A stretch of 64,000 nt of DNA from Lactococcus sp. S-13 (GTDB lineage: Bacteria; Bacillota; Bacilli; Lactobacillales; Streptococcaceae): positions 1,798,001-1,862,000 of the forward strand of contig NZ_SDAK01000001.1 in assembly GCF_004210295.1 (NCBI RefSeq). The letters are read 5' to 3'. Under the pieces are notes generated by a model. The model was not told where the DNA came from, did not search any database, and saw only the letters and a list, made by a program, of their open reading frames with translations. This document shows, piece by piece, positions 8,167-17,297 of the stretch. The first letter of the stretch is position 1. Each line of letters begins with the position of its first letter. A program made the translations under genes and the position numbers.

Positions 8167-9750
8167 ATGTCAAATGAATATCAGACGCGCTCGGCAAGAC
8201 TCAAGCGTAACGTTTCACCCCAGAAAGTCGCACCTATCGAAGCCGATTCAGCTACCGCTGAAATCCAAGACCAACAAAGAGCCCCCCTTAGAAAAAGTCG
8301 GTCAAATAAACAAGTTTCACCTCATGAAAATCGAATTGCTCAAAGAAGTAGCCTTCCTTTATGGCTTTATGGCTTGTTAGGCAGTTTGTCGGTGCTTTTG
8401 AGCCTGACTTTTTACACTTTTCCCTTGTGGAGAATGCAAGCCACAGCCATTCAATCGCAAAATCTTTACTCAGGCCTTGCCATGCAGCATGGTTTGGTTC
8501 CTTATAATGATTTTTTCGGCACAGGAGGTTCTATATTTTACCTGATTAACTGGCTGGGAAATCTGGGCGGCAGCACTTGGCTCCTTTGGATTTTTGGTAT
8601 TATTGCCTTGCTCATCAGTGGTTTACTTACTTACAAACTCGCCAATCAACAAACGCAAAACCAAACAGCAGCGACCATTGTTTCGGCCTTTACCTTAGTT
8701 GTCATTGCTGGAATGGCTCGTGGGGGAGATGCGCCGACCTTGTTTGCACTCCCTTTTGCACTCTGGGGCGCCCTCTTTTTAAACCAATATTTCCGCGAAG
8801 CATCGACTGATCGAGGCTTCATTCGTTTTGGAATGGCAGGGGCGATGACGCTTGTTATCTCGCCAATCATGAGTGTATTTTTCTTAATGTCAATGCTTGC
8901 CCTTTTGATCTATAATCCACTTAACCGCCGCTTCTGGCGTGGTTTTTACCAATTGTTGTCAGCCCTCTTAGGCGTTTTATTGGTGGGTTATTCGGTGGCC
9001 TATTATGCGCTACAAGAACAAACACTTTACACTTCAATTGAGCAATCTATTTTGATTCCATTGAGTCAATTTGGCACGGCCAGCGATTTACCGATTGTCT
9101 TAGCCAAGTCCCTTGTGATGATTTTAATCTTTGGAGGAGTTACAGGATTTATTCAAGGAATTTTACAACTCAAAAACAGCGGTAGTGCTTTGATTTGGCA
9201 CACCCTGCTCCTTTTAGGCACGGTAGTCGTGACCATATTGGTCGTGTTCAACAAAAATTTTGATAGTTCTAATTTATTAGCCGCACTGCCCTTTATGCTT
9301 GTTTTTACTGGTTTGTCAATCAAGGACAACGATAAAATCTTGTTGAAATACTTGCAAAATCGCTTGTTTGCTCCTATTTTGGCGATTCTCTTTGTCCTTT
9401 TGACTCCAATCGTTTATAGTTTTCAAAATCGGACGATTTTTGCCGAAGAAAAAGCCGTTGTGCGCTATCTGACAAACCATGCGACATCATCTGATCGTGT
9501 TTATGCAGTAGCCGAAACTAAAAATATCAACAACCTCAGTCGCAAAGTAGCAACGATAGATAACGTTCCAGCTCACTTCCCGATTAAATTCAGTCAAGCC
9601 TTTGATTTGAAAGTTGGCCAATTGACCGACAAATATGTCGTCTTAGAAGCAGGGCAAAAACTTCCCAAAAGTCTGTCTACTGTGCTTTCTAAAGAATACA
9701 AAGTAACCACTTATTCAGGCCAATATTTCCGCATTTACGAGAAAAAATAA
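8167..9750 (+). CDS. Polytopic membrane protein, GT-C glycosyltransferase-like
   Basis: Unrecognised 527-residue protein. A basic, Ser/Gln-rich cytosolic head of about 60 residues precedes about 11 hydrophobic helices and a C-terminal soluble part of about 90 residues. The first external loop reads LYSGLAMQHGLVPYNDFFGTGG. Acidic or amide residues at that place, followed by a large polytopic domain, resemble GT-C fold lipid-linked sugar transferases (ArnT/PMT-like), but no signature proves it. The ATG at 8167 with GGAGG is preferred to the frame start at 8101. It has its own promoter. Repeats follow the stop. Confidence 0.6.
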   Translation: MSNEYQTRSARLKRNVSPQKVAPIEADSATAEIQDQQRAPLRKSRSNKQVSPHENRIAQRSSLPLWLYGLLGSLSVLLSLTFYTFPLWRMQATAIQSQNLYSGLAMQHGLVPYNDFFGTGGSIFYLINWLGNLGGSTWLLWIFGIIALLISGLLTYKLANQQTQNQTAATIVSAFTLVVIAGMARGGDAPTLFALPFALWGALFLNQYFREASTDRGFIRFGMAGAMTLVISPIMSVFFLMSMLALLIYNPLNRRFWRGFYQLLSALLGVLLVGYSVAYYALQEQTLYTSIEQSILIPLSQFGTASDLPIVLAKSLVMILIFGGVTGFIQGILQLKNSGSALIWHTLLLLGTVVVTILVVFNKNFDSSNLLAALPFMLVFTGLSIKDNDKILLKYLQNRLFAPILAILFVLLTPIVYSFQNRTIFAEEKAVVRYLTNHATSSDRVYAVAETKNINNLSRKVATIDNVPAHFPIKFSQAFDLKVGQLTDKYVVLEAGQKLPKSLSTVLSKEYKVTTYSGQYFRIYEKK

Positions 9751-9762
9751 GCCTCAGCCCAA

Positions 9763-9886
9763 TTCGTCAGCAAAAAAGTCTGACCAAAAGTTTTCGTCAG
9801 TAAATTCTCTGAAAAAATCAAGAGCAAAAGCCGGAGAATTTACTGACGGATACTCCGTCAGAGAAAAAATACTGACGAAAAATAAA
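9763..9886. repeat. Cluster of CTGACG repeats upstream of alaA
   Basis: At least five half-sites in both orientations fill the spacer: CGTCAGCAAAAAAG (9763), CGTCAGTAAATTCTCTG (9795), GAGAATTTACTGACGG (9834), CCGTCAGAGAAAAAATACTG (9856) with its overlapping partner. They can form several alternative hairpins. The 9803-9817 stretch also resembles a CodY box with three mismatches. Confidence 0.75.
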
Positions 9887-9908
9887 AAACAGCGCTCAGG
9901 AGGAAATC

Positions 9909-11123
9909 ATGAGAGAATTTGAAAAATCACACAAACTTGATAATGTCAGCTATGATATTCGTGGCCCAGTGCTGGATGAGGCGCAAAAAATGCGCGCTAA
10001 TGGCGAAAAAATTCTACGTCTAAACACAGGAAATCCCGCAGAATTTGGCTTTTTAGCACCTGATGAAGTCATCAGAGATTTGATTGAAAATGCCGTGGAA
10101 AGTGAAGGCTATTCTGACTCCAAAGGGATATTTCCAGCCCGTAAGGCTATCATGCAATATTGTCAGCTCAAAGGTTTTCCTAACGTTGACATCAACGATA
10201 TTTTCACCGGAAACGGTGTTTCTGAACTTATTGTGATGTCAATGCAAGGGCTGCTTGACACGGGCGATGAAGTATTGATTCCTATGCCTGATTATCCGCT
10301 CTGGACAGCGGCAGTCAGCCTTGCTGGCGGAAATGCTGTTCACTACATTTGTGACGAACAAGCTGGTTGGTTCCCTGATATTGCGGATATTCGCGCAAAA
10401 ATCACGAGCAATACCAAAGCGATTGTTTTGATCAATCCCAACAATCCGACAGGAGCGTTGTATTCTAAAGAATTACTTTTGGAAATCGTTCAAGTAGCGC
10501 GCGAGCACAATTTAATCATCTTTTCTGATGAAATTTATGATCGATTGGTTATGGACGGAGCAGTTCATGTGCCAATTGCCAGTCTGGCACCAGACCTTTT
10601 TGTGGTGACGATGAATGGCTTGTCAAAATCACATCGCATTGCAGGTTTTCGTGTAGGTTGGATGGTACTTTCCGGTGAGAAATCACACGTCAAAGGTTAC
10701 ATCGAAGGGCTTAATATGCTCGCTTCCATGCGCCTTTGTTCCAATGTGCTGGCGCAATCTGTCGTTCAAACCTCGCTAGGTGGCATCCAGTCTGTTGACA
10801 AATTGCTCCTTCCAGGAGGTCGGATTTATGAGCAAAGAGAGTTCATCTACAAAGCAATCAACGACATTCCCGGCCTGAGCGCCGTAAAACCTCAAGCAGC
10901 TTTTTACATCTTCCCTAAAATTGATCGGGAGATGTACCGCATTGATAATGATGAGCAATTCGTTTTAGACTTTTTGAAACAAGAAAAGATTCTTCTTGTG
11001 CATGGTCGTGGCTTCAACTGGAAAGACCCTGATCATTTCCGGATTGTTTATCTTCCACGTGTTGACGAATTAGCCGAAATTCAAGAAAAAATGGAGCGAT
11101 TTTTACACCAATATCGCCGGTAA
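9909..11123 (+). CDS. alaA: Alanine-synthesising aminotransferase (class I, AlaA type)
   Basis: PLP-dependent cytosolic aminotransferase of 404 residues that probably makes alanine from pyruvate with glutamate as donor. It follows AlaA closely from the N terminus (KSHKLDNVSYDIRGPVLDEA) onward. Visible features are SDEIYD (206-211) with the pyridine-nitrogen Asp, NPNNPTG (176-182) and the Schiff-base Lys240 in NGLSKSHR. The C-terminal Arg segment is DHFRIVYLPRVD. GGAGG precedes the ATG. It sits directly upstream of codY. Confidence 0.9.
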   Translation: MREFEKSHKLDNVSYDIRGPVLDEAQKMRANGEKILRLNTGNPAEFGFLAPDEVIRDLIENAVESEGYSDSKGIFPARKAIMQYCQLKGFPNVDINDIFTGNGVSELIVMSMQGLLDTGDEVLIPMPDYPLWTAAVSLAGGNAVHYICDEQAGWFPDIADIRAKITSNTKAIVLINPNNPTGALYSKELLLEIVQVAREHNLIIFSDEIYDRLVMDGAVHVPIASLAPDLFVVTMNGLSKSHRIAGFRVGWMVLSGEKSHVKGYIEGLNMLASMRLCSNVLAQSVVQTSLGGIQSVDKLLLPGGRIYEQREFIYKAINDIPGLSAVKPQAAFYIFPKIDREMYRIDNDEQFVLDFLKQEKILLVHGRGFNWKDPDHFRIVYLPRVDELAEIQEKMERFLHQYRR

Positions 11124-11127
11124 AATG

Positions 11128-11168
11128 AAAAATGAGAGATGTATGAATAATTCACATCTCTTATTTTG
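11128..11168 (+). terminator. Terminator between alaA and codY
   Basis: AAATGAGAGATGT and ACATCTCTTATTT form long arms around an 11-nt loop. The 3' side ends in ATTTTG rather than a clean T-run, so it may be leaky. Confidence 0.6.
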
Positions 11169-11176
11169 TTGAGAAT

Positions 11177-11191
11177 AATTTTCTGACAATT
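11177..11191. promoter_or_regulatory. CodY box upstream of codY
   Basis: AATTTTCTGACAATT matches the established lactococcal/bacillar CodY operator AATTTTCWGAAAATT at 14 of 15 positions. It lies just upstream of the -35 box of codY, consistent with negative autoregulation. Confidence 0.8.
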
Positions 11192-11195
11192 ATTA

Positions 11196-11224
11196 TTGTC
11201 TTTCCTTTTTTTTTATGTTATACT
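11196..11224 (+). promoter_or_regulatory. codY promoter
   Basis: TTGTCT (11196-11201), a 17-nt spacer and TATACT (11219-11224), about 55 nt before the TTG start. Confidence 0.75.
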
Positions 11225-11278
11225 TATTATGAAAAATTTTGTGCAAAGACCCGAATAAGAAAAAAATAGGAGAATATA

Positions 11279-12067
11279 TTGGCTACATTACTTGAAAAAA
11301 CACGTAAAATCACAGCGATTTTGCAGGACGGAGTAACCGATTTACAGCAAGAGCTTCCATATAATAGTATGACTGAACGTTTAGCAAATGTTATTGATTG
11401 TAACGCCTGCGTCATTAATACAAAAGGAGAATTGCTCGGTTATTCACTTCCCTACAACACAAATAATGATCGTGTTGACCAATTCTTCTACGATCGCAAA
11501 TTGCCAGATGAGTATGTTCGTGCAGCAGTACGCATTTATGATACAATGGCGAACGTTCCTGTGGACAAACCACTTGCAATCTTCCCTGAAGAAGTGCTTG
11601 GAAACTTCCCAAATGGCGTTACTACTTTAGCTCCAATTTATGGCTCAGGAATGCGTCTTGGAACATTTATCATGTGGCGTGAAGACGGCGAATTTACAGA
11701 CGATGATCTTGTCTTGGTTGAGCTTGCAACGACTGTTATCGGTGTGCAACTTTCAAACCTCAAACTTGAGCAAATGGAACAAAATATCCGCAAAGACACA
11801 ATGGCAACAATGGCTGTTAACACCCTTTCTTACTCAGAAATGAAAGCTGTTAAAGCAATCATTGAAGAACTTGATGGTGAAGAAGGTCATGTCATTGCCT
11901 CAGTTATCGCAGATAAGATCGGAATCACTCGCTCAGTAATCGTCAACGCCTTGCGCAAACTCGAATCGGCAGGTGTTATTGAATCACGCTCACTCGGGAT
12001 GAAAGGAACTTACCTCAAAGTTCTCAATACAGGTTTGTTTGACAAACTCGCAGGACGTAATTTCTAA
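11279..12067 (+). CDS. codY: Global transcriptional regulator CodY
   Basis: Dimeric branched-chain-amino-acid sensor of 262 residues that represses amino-acid transport, proteolysis and biosynthesis genes. The N-terminal GAF domain (1-155) carries the effector site. A linker helix leads to a winged helix-turn-helix (about 204-240, [20 protein letters not shown]), the most conserved part of the family. It starts with TTG, 8 nt after AGGAG. No ATG would give the canonical [11 protein letters not shown] start. The sequence matches lactococcal CodY almost throughout. An upstream CodY box indicates autoregulation. Confidence 0.98.
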   Translation: MATLLEKTRKITAILQDGVTDLQQELPYNSMTERLANVIDCNACVINTKGELLGYSLPYNTNNDRVDQFFYDRKLPDEYVRAAVRIYDTMANVPVDKPLAIFPEEVLGNFPNGVTTLAPIYGSGMRLGTFIMWREDGEFTDDDLVLVELATTVIGVQLSNLKLEQMEQNIRKDTMATMAVNTLSYSEMKAVKAIIEELDGEEGHVIASVIADKIGITRSVIVNALRKLESAGVIESRSLGMKGTYLKVLNTGLFDKLAGRNF

Positions 12068-12116
12068 AAGCCAGGGGCTTAGCGCTTCAGCGCTTAGACT
12101 TCGGCTTCACGAAAAG

Positions 12117-12140
12117 CTCCTATCGCAGATGGGAGTTTTT
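12117..12140 (+). terminator. codY terminator
   Basis: CTCCTATC and GATGGGAG form an 8-bp stem (one G-T pair) with a GCA loop and five T. Confidence 0.85.
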
Positions 12141-12190
12141 CACGTCCGATGAATATTTTAAACAAATACTATTGACTATAGATTTAAAAG

Positions 12191-12258
12191 TTACTGACGA
12201 AATTATTTGTCAGTAATTTTGCTTTCTATTTTTACTGACAAAAGTTCTGTCAGTAAAA
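12191..12258. repeat. Diverged CTGACG repeat cluster
   Basis: TTACTGACGAAATTATTTGT-CAGTAA forms one inverted pair and TTTACTGACA with TGTCAGTAAA another. Relative to the window consensus, the CG of CTGACG is partly changed to CA. Confidence 0.6.
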
Positions 12259-12260
12259 AA

Positions 12261-12312
12261 ATGACTGGCAAATGGGTTAAAATGACTGGCAAATGGGTTA
12301 AAATGACTGGTA
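12261..12312. repeat. Short tandem repeat, unit about 20-21 bp
   Basis: AATGACTGGCAAATGGGTTA occurs twice in tandem, followed by a third partial copy AATGACTGG. It lies directly before the gatC promoter. Confidence 0.85.
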
Positions 12313-12334
12313 GACTGCCAAAATCTTGAATTTT

Positions 12335-12343
12335 TGGTATAAT
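12335..12343 (+). promoter_or_regulatory. gatCAB promoter (extended -10)
   Basis: TGGTATAAT is an extended -10 about 38 nt upstream of the gatC start. Confidence 0.7.
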
Positions 12344-12381
12344 TAACAAGAATACACTCTAAAAAAATGGAGATTAAAAAT

Positions 12382-12687
12382 ATGAGTCAAATTACAGAGG
12401 AGCAAGTCAAGCACGTGGCACTTTTGTCCAAGCTTGAGTTCTCGGAAAATGAAGTAGAATCATTCACCGATACTTTCGGAAAAATCATTGATATGGTTGA
12501 AATGTTGGATGAAGTTGACACTGAAGGTGTGGCTTTCACCATGAATGTGGCAGACAACCTCAACTTTATGCGTGCAGATGTGGCGGAAGCGGGAGTTGAC
12601 CGTGAAAAACTCATGGCAGCTGTGCCTGAAAAACAAGATGGCTTTATTAAAGTGCCAGCCATGCTTTCGGATGGAGGAGATGCTTAA
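12382..12687 (+). CDS. gatC: Asp/Glu-tRNA amidotransferase subunit C
   Basis: 101-residue subunit that belts GatA and GatB together in the amidotransferase converting Glu-tRNA(Gln) (and Asp-tRNA(Asn)) to the amide form. The sequence [24 protein letters not shown] has the family's N-terminal helix. The C-terminal half carries FMRADV. The ATG at 12382 gives the normal length, while a start at 12367 would add five residues without a ribosome-binding site. Its stop overlaps the gatA start by one base, so it is translationally coupled. Confidence 0.95.
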   Translation: MSQITEEQVKHVALLSKLEFSENEVESFTDTFGKIIDMVEMLDEVDTEGVAFTMNVADNLNFMRADVAEAGVDREKLMAAVPEKQDGFIKVPAMLSDGGDA

Positions 12688-14153
12688 TGTCATACAATAA
12701 CAAAACAATCAAAGAACTTCATGAGTTGCTTGTTAATAAAGAAATTTCAGCAGTGGAGTTGACTAAATCAACCCTGTCTGACATCAAAGCGCGTGAACCT
12801 CAGATTGATGCTTTTTTGAGCATTACCGAAGAAAAAGCTTTGGAACAAGCTGCGGCTATTGATGCACGCGGCATCAATCCTGAAATTTTGACAGATGGGA
12901 TTGCTATCGGTGTTAAGGATAATATCGTCACAGAAGGTATCGAAACAACAGCTGCTTCTAAAATTTTGGGTGGCTGGATTCCACCTTACAATGCCACAGT
13001 AGCGGACAAATTGAACCAAGCCGGTTTGATTACCGTTGGTAAACTGAACATGGACGAATTTGCCATGGGTGGTTCTGGTGAAAATTCATCCGTTAAACCA
13101 GCCAAAAACGCTTGGGATCAAACAAAAGTACCTGGTGGTTCTTCATCTGGTTCAGCGGCATCAGTCGCTGCGGGCGAAATTCGTTTGTCGCTCGGTTCAG
13201 ATACGGGTGGATCAATTCGCCAACCTGCCGCATTCAACGGAATTGTTGGTTTGAAACCAACTTATGGTCGTGTGAGTCGTTTTGGTTTGATTGCTTTTGC
13301 TTCATCATTAGACCAAATCGGCCCATTGGCGCCAACAGTTGAAGAAAATGCTCAACTTTTGAATGTTATTTCTGGCTTTGATAAAAATGATGGCACATCA
13401 TCAAATGTTGCAGTTCCTGACTTTACAAGTAAAATTGGTCAAGATATTAAAGGCATGAAAATTGCTTTACCTAAAGAATATTTTGGTGAAGGAATTGATG
13501 AAAAAGTAAAAGAACAAATTTTGGCAGCAGCTAAACATTTGGAAAAATTGGGTGCCATCGTTGAAGAAGTGAGTCTTCCTCACAGTAAATATGGTGTTGC
13601 CGTTTATTATATTATTGCCTCTTCTGAAGCCAGCTCAAATCTTCAACGTTTTGATGGTATTCGTTACGGTTATCGTGCTAATGACATCAAAAATCTTGAA
13701 GATTTGTATGTGAAATCACGTTCTGAAGGCTTTGGCCCAGAGGTTCAACGTCGAATCATGTTGGGAACTTTTAGTCTTTCAGCAGGTTCTTATGATAAAC
13801 ATTTCAAAAAAGCAGGTCAAGTTCGTACTTTAATCATCAATGATTTTGCGAAAGTTTTTGAAAAATATGATTTGATTTTAGGGCCAACAGCACCAACACC
13901 AGCTTGGGACTTGGGTGCACGGGTTGATGATCCAATCGCAATGTACTTGGCTGACTTGTTGACGATTCCAGTTAACTTAGCTGGTCTTCCAGGAATTTCG
14001 ATTCCTGCTGGCTTTGCCGATGGACTACCTGTGGGAATGCAATTGATTGGTAAACGTTACGATGAAGAAACGATTTATCAAGTAGCAGCTGCTTTTGAAG
14101 CAACAACAGATTTCCACAAAAAACAACCGATTATTTTTGGAGAGGTGAAATAA
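12687..14153 (+). CDS. gatA: Asp/Glu-tRNA amidotransferase subunit A
   Basis: 488-residue glutaminase subunit of GatCAB. It has the amidase-signature fold with the Ser-cisSer-Lys triad: Lys77 (IGVKDNI), Ser152 ([11 protein letters not shown]) and Ser176 ([11 protein letters not shown]). The ammonia released is channelled to GatB. Length and spacing of the triad match characterised GatA proteins. It is the middle gene of gatCAB, overlapping gatC by one base and abutting gatB. It has no insertion, unlike the stand-alone amidase downstream. Confidence 0.97.
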   Translation: MSYNNKTIKELHELLVNKEISAVELTKSTLSDIKAREPQIDAFLSITEEKALEQAAAIDARGINPEILTDGIAIGVKDNIVTEGIETTAASKILGGWIPPYNATVADKLNQAGLITVGKLNMDEFAMGGSGENSSVKPAKNAWDQTKVPGGSSSGSAASVAAGEIRLSLGSDTGGSIRQPAAFNGIVGLKPTYGRVSRFGLIAFASSLDQIGPLAPTVEENAQLLNVISGFDKNDGTSSNVAVPDFTSKIGQDIKGMKIALPKEYFGEGIDEKVKEQILAAAKHLEKLGAIVEEVSLPHSKYGVAVYYIIASSEASSNLQRFDGIRYGYRANDIKNLEDLYVKSRSEGFGPEVQRRIMLGTFSLSAGSYDKHFKKAGQVRTLIINDFAKVFEKYDLILGPTAPTPAWDLGARVDDPIAMYLADLLTIPVNLAGLPGISIPAGFADGLPVGMQLIGKRYDEETIYQVAAAFEATTDFHKKQPIIFGEVK

Positions 14154-15587
14154 ATGAACTTTGAAACAGTAATTGGGCTTGAAGTCCACGTTGAGTTAAG
14201 TACAAACTCAAAAATTTTCAGTCCCGCCTCTACAAAATTTGGTGGAGACCCTAATACAAATACAAATGTGATTGACTGGTCACTGCCTGGTGTTTTGCCC
14301 GTCATGAACAAGGGTGTCATCGACAGTGGGATTAAAGCGGCGCTTGCTTTGAATATGGATATTCACAAATCCATGCACTTTGACCGCAAAAATTATTTCT
14401 ATCCTGATAATCCCAAAGCTTACCAAATTTCACAATTTGATGAGCCAATTGGTTACAATGGTTCTATTGAAATTGAACTTGAAGATGGTCATAAAGCGAC
14501 GATTCGCATTGAGCGGGCTCATTTAGAAGAAGATGCTGGGAAAAATACGCACGGAACGGATGGTTATTCTTATGTTGACTTGAATCGTCAAGGGGTGCCA
14601 TTGATTGAGATTGTTTCAGAAGCGGATATGCGTACTCCTGAGGAAGCTTATGCTTATTTGACGGCGCTCAAAGAAGCCATTCTTTACACAGGAATTTCCG
14701 ATGTGAAGATGGAAGAAGGTTCAATGCGTTGTGACGCCAATGTTTCGCTCCGTCCTTATGGTCAAGAAGCTTTTGGGGTGAAGACAGAAGTTAAAAACAT
14801 GAACTCTTTTAGCAATGTCAAAAAAGCGTTGGACTTTGAAGTTGCCCGTCAAGCTAAGATTTTGCGCGCCGGTGGCGAAATTCGTCAAGAGACACGTCGT
14901 TTTAATGACAAAACGGGTGAAACAATCTTGATGCGTGTTAAAGAAGGCGCTTCTGATTACCGTTACTTCCCAGAGCCTGATGTGCCTCGTTTTGAGATTT
15001 CTGACGAATGGATCGAAGAAATGCGTCAAAGTTTGCCAATGACGGCTAGCAGCAGACGGGTGCATTATATCAATGATTTGGGCTTGTCAGACTACGATGC
15101 GCGTCAATTGACCGCAACGAAAGAAGTGTCTGATTTCTTTGATGAAGCGGTCAAATTTGATACTGATCCTAAATTGGTTTCAAATTGGTTGCAAGGTGAA
15201 GTAGCGCAATACCTAAACAGCGAGAAAAAAGAACTTCATGAGATTGGCTTAACTCCAGAAAATCTGACAGAAATGATTCGTTTGATTTCAGATGGCACTA
15301 TTTCTTCAAAAATTGCTAAAAAAGTCTTTATTGAATTAGCAAAAAATGGTGGTTCTGCCGAAGAATTTGTCAAGAAAGCTGGTTTGGTTCAAATTTCTGA
15401 CCCTGCTGTGCTTTTGCCAATCATTCATGAGGTCTTTGCTAAGAATGAACAATCTGTAGCCGATTATCGTGGTGGGAAGCAAAATGCGGCGAAAGCTTTG
15501 GTTGGTCAATTGATGAAAGCAACTAAAGGACAAGCTAACCCAACGGTTGCGCAAAAACTTTTGTATCAAGAATTGGATAATTTTTAA
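14154..15587 (+). CDS. gatB: Asp/Glu-tRNA amidotransferase subunit B
   Basis: 477-residue kinase/transamidase subunit that phosphorylates the Glu- or Asp-tRNA and transfers ammonia. Family features are GLEVHVEL near the N terminus, [16 protein letters not shown] (about 80-95), LIEIVSE and the EVKNMNSF segment. The C-terminal YqeY-like tail domain (about 330-477) binds tRNA. GGAGAGGTG precedes the ATG and the start abuts the gatA stop. The terminator at 15598 ends the operon. Confidence 0.97.
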   Translation: MNFETVIGLEVHVELSTNSKIFSPASTKFGGDPNTNTNVIDWSLPGVLPVMNKGVIDSGIKAALALNMDIHKSMHFDRKNYFYPDNPKAYQISQFDEPIGYNGSIEIELEDGHKATIRIERAHLEEDAGKNTHGTDGYSYVDLNRQGVPLIEIVSEADMRTPEEAYAYLTALKEAILYTGISDVKMEEGSMRCDANVSLRPYGQEAFGVKTEVKNMNSFSNVKKALDFEVARQAKILRAGGEIRQETRRFNDKTGETILMRVKEGASDYRYFPEPDVPRFEISDEWIEEMRQSLPMTASSRRVHYINDLGLSDYDARQLTATKEVSDFFDEAVKFDTDPKLVSNWLQGEVAQYLNSEKKELHEIGLTPENLTEMIRLISDGTISSKIAKKVFIELAKNGGSAEEFVKKAGLVQISDPAVLLPIIHEVFAKNEQSVADYRGGKQNAAKALVGQLMKATKGQANPTVAQKLLYQELDNF

Positions 15588-15597
15588 TCAAATCATG

Positions 15598-15631
15598 CAT
15601 TCACTTACTTTTTAGGAGGTGAATGTTTTTT
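15598..15631 (+). terminator. gatCAB terminator
   Basis: CATTCAC and GTGAATG arms with a 14-nt loop are followed by a six-T run. Confidence 0.8.
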
Positions 15632-15677
15632 GTTGTCTTTTATAAATGTGATAAAATATGAGCAAAAGGAGAAAATG

Positions 15678-17243
15678 ATGACAGAAATCAAAGATGCGAC
15701 TTATTGGGCAGAACAACTGCGTTCGGGCGCAGTTTTGGCGGAAGATCTGCTTGCAATGACGAATGAAAAAATCGATTTGCTTAATCCCTTATACAATGCA
15801 GTTGTTGCCAAAGATTTGGCGGTGGCTCAGGCTGACTTACCGCTCACAAAACAGGGCTTTTTTGCGGGGCTCCCTTTTGCTTTAAAAATGCTGGGGCAGA
15901 CTCATCGTGGTTTGCCAGATACGGCAAGTTCGTGTTTGTTTGCCAAAGGAATGGCTGAGGCGGATGATAATTATGTGAAGGCTCTGCTGGCAGCTGGTTT
16001 TACACCGTTTGGACAGACAAATTCTCCGGAGTTTGGTTTTAAAAATATTTCGGATTCGAAACTTTATGGGGACACGCGAAATGTTTGGAATCGGGCGTAT
16101 TACTCGGGTGGGTCGTCTGGAGGTGCAGCGTCTGCGGTGGCTTCGGGGATGTTTGCCATTGCTGGAGCTTCCGATGGGGGCGGCTCAATCAGGATTCCAG
16201 CTTCTTTTTCGGGTTTGATTGGCTTGAAAATGACTCGGGGACGGATGCCACAAGGCCCCAACACTTATCGAGGTTGGCAGGGAGCGGCAATCGTGGGAGC
16301 GCTGACTGTTTCAGTGCGTGACACGGCACGTTTTGTGCTAGAAATGCAGACAGTGCAAGAGGCCGCGCCTTATCAGGCACGGATGCTTGATGAAGCGCAA
16401 CTTTTGGCACTTTGCGAAAATGCTGATGCATTTGTAGACAGAGAAAATACTGACGAAAATTTGCTGACGAAAAAATCAAGCCGTTTAAAAATTGCCTTTT
16501 CGCAAAAAAGTCCGATTTCAGGCGTTAGCTTGTCAGAAGATGCGAAAAAAGCTCTGAAAAAAGCGGTAGAATTTCTAAGAAAACAGGGTCATGAGCTGGT
16601 TGAAATTGATTTTCCGCTAGACGCGCGGGAATTGGTGCGCACCTACTATCGGATGAATGCGGCAGAAACGATGGCGATGCTTGCACCGTGGGAACGTGCG
16701 GCTGGTCGGAAATTGACCACAGATGATATTGAGCTGCTAAGCTTTGCGCTCTTGGAAGCAGGGAGGAAAGCTCCTGTCGAAAGTTATATCAAGGCTTTGG
16801 ATGAGTGGGATGCCGCGGCTGATCTTTTTGCCAACAAAATATTTGCAGATTACGACCTTTTTCTGACGCCGACAACAGCGAAAACAGCGCCAAAAATTGG
16901 CGAAGAACTGATTCCTTCTGAAATTTTGGAGCAAATGGCAGAGATTGCCACAGTAGATTTTGAACAGCAAATTGCAATTATTGAAGCGGCATTTGAGCGT
17001 TCACTAGCGTTTACTCCTTATAATTTCATCAGTAATTTGACGGGGCAGCCGGCGTTGAGCCTGCCAATTTATGTCAATGAAACGACAAATTTGCCCTTGG
17101 GTGTACAACTTTGGGGCGCCAAAAATTCAGAAATTCAACTTTTGCAACTTGCGCGTGAATTTGAAAAGCAAGGTCAGCTCATTTTACCGGCTGCTTACCG
17201 TGACGACAATTCCGTCAGTAAAATTTCTCAGAGAAAATACTGA
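15678..17243 (+). CDS. Amidase-signature family amidohydrolase
   Basis: 521-residue hydrolase outside the tRNA pathway. The Ser-cisSer-Lys triad is intact: Lys70 (PFALKMLG), Ser146 (SGGSSGGAAS) and Ser170 (DGGGSIRIPA). The substrate is not predictable. AAGGAG precedes two ATGs (15675, 15678), and I take the second for spacing. Two dispersed-repeat copies are built into the gene. Residues 255-266 (RENTDENLLTKK) sit between the catalytic core and the second half. The C-terminal tail from about residue 507 (SVSKISQRKY) and the stop codon come from another copy. Confidence 0.85.
   Translation: MTEIKDATYWAEQLRSGAVLAEDLLAMTNEKIDLLNPLYNAVVAKDLAVAQADLPLTKQGFFAGLPFALKMLGQTHRGLPDTASSCLFAKGMAEADDNYVKALLAAGFTPFGQTNSPEFGFKNISDSKLYGDTRNVWNRAYYSGGSSGGAASAVASGMFAIAGASDGGGSIRIPASFSGLIGLKMTRGRMPQGPNTYRGWQGAAIVGALTVSVRDTARFVLEMQTVQEAAPYQARMLDEAQLLALCENADAFVDRENTDENLLTKKSSRLKIAFSQKSPISGVSLSEDAKKALKKAVEFLRKQGHELVEIDFPLDARELVRTYYRMNAAETMAMLAPWERAAGRKLTTDDIELLSFALLEAGRKAPVESYIKALDEWDAAADLFANKIFADYDLFLTPTTAKTAPKIGEELIPSEILEQMAEIATVDFEQQIAIIEAAFERSLAFTPYNFISNLTGQPALSLPIYVNETTNLPLGVQLWGAKNSEIQLLQLAREFEKQGQLILPAAYRDDNSVSKISQRKY
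16440..16478 (+). repeat. CTGACG repeat pair inside the amidase gene
   Basis: AGAGAAAATACTGACGAAAA is followed directly by ATTTGCTGACGAAAAA. These are two direct half-sites read as RENTDENLLTKK, with the frame kept. Confidence 0.75.
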
Positions 17244-17270
17244 CGAAAATTTCCGTCAGCAAAATCTCTA
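17208..17270. repeat. CTGACG repeats across the amidase stop codon
   Basis: CCGTCAGTAAAATTTCTC pairs with GAGAAAATACTGACGAAA, and another CCGTCAGCAAAATCTCT follows. The amidase TGA stop is the TGA of CTGACG in the middle copy. Confidence 0.75.
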
Positions 17271-17271
17271 C

Positions 17272-17297
17272 AAAAAAACCGCCATTTAGGCGGTTTT
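17272..17297. terminator. Bidirectional terminator overlapping the MATE gene end
   Basis: AAAACCGCC and GGCGGTTTT arms lie around a 5-nt loop with T-runs on both strands. The last codons of the MATE gene (NKTA and stop) are within the stem. Confidence 0.85.

Larger units (their letters stand above)
12068..12381. other. codY-gatC spacer with terminator, repeats and promoter
   Basis: This stretch of about 314 bp has no gene. In order it holds a tandem AGCGCTT duplication (about 12081-12097), the codY terminator, four CTGACG/CTGTCAG-type repeat arms (12191-12258), a short tandem repeat (12261-12312) and the gatC promoter. Confidence 0.8.
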
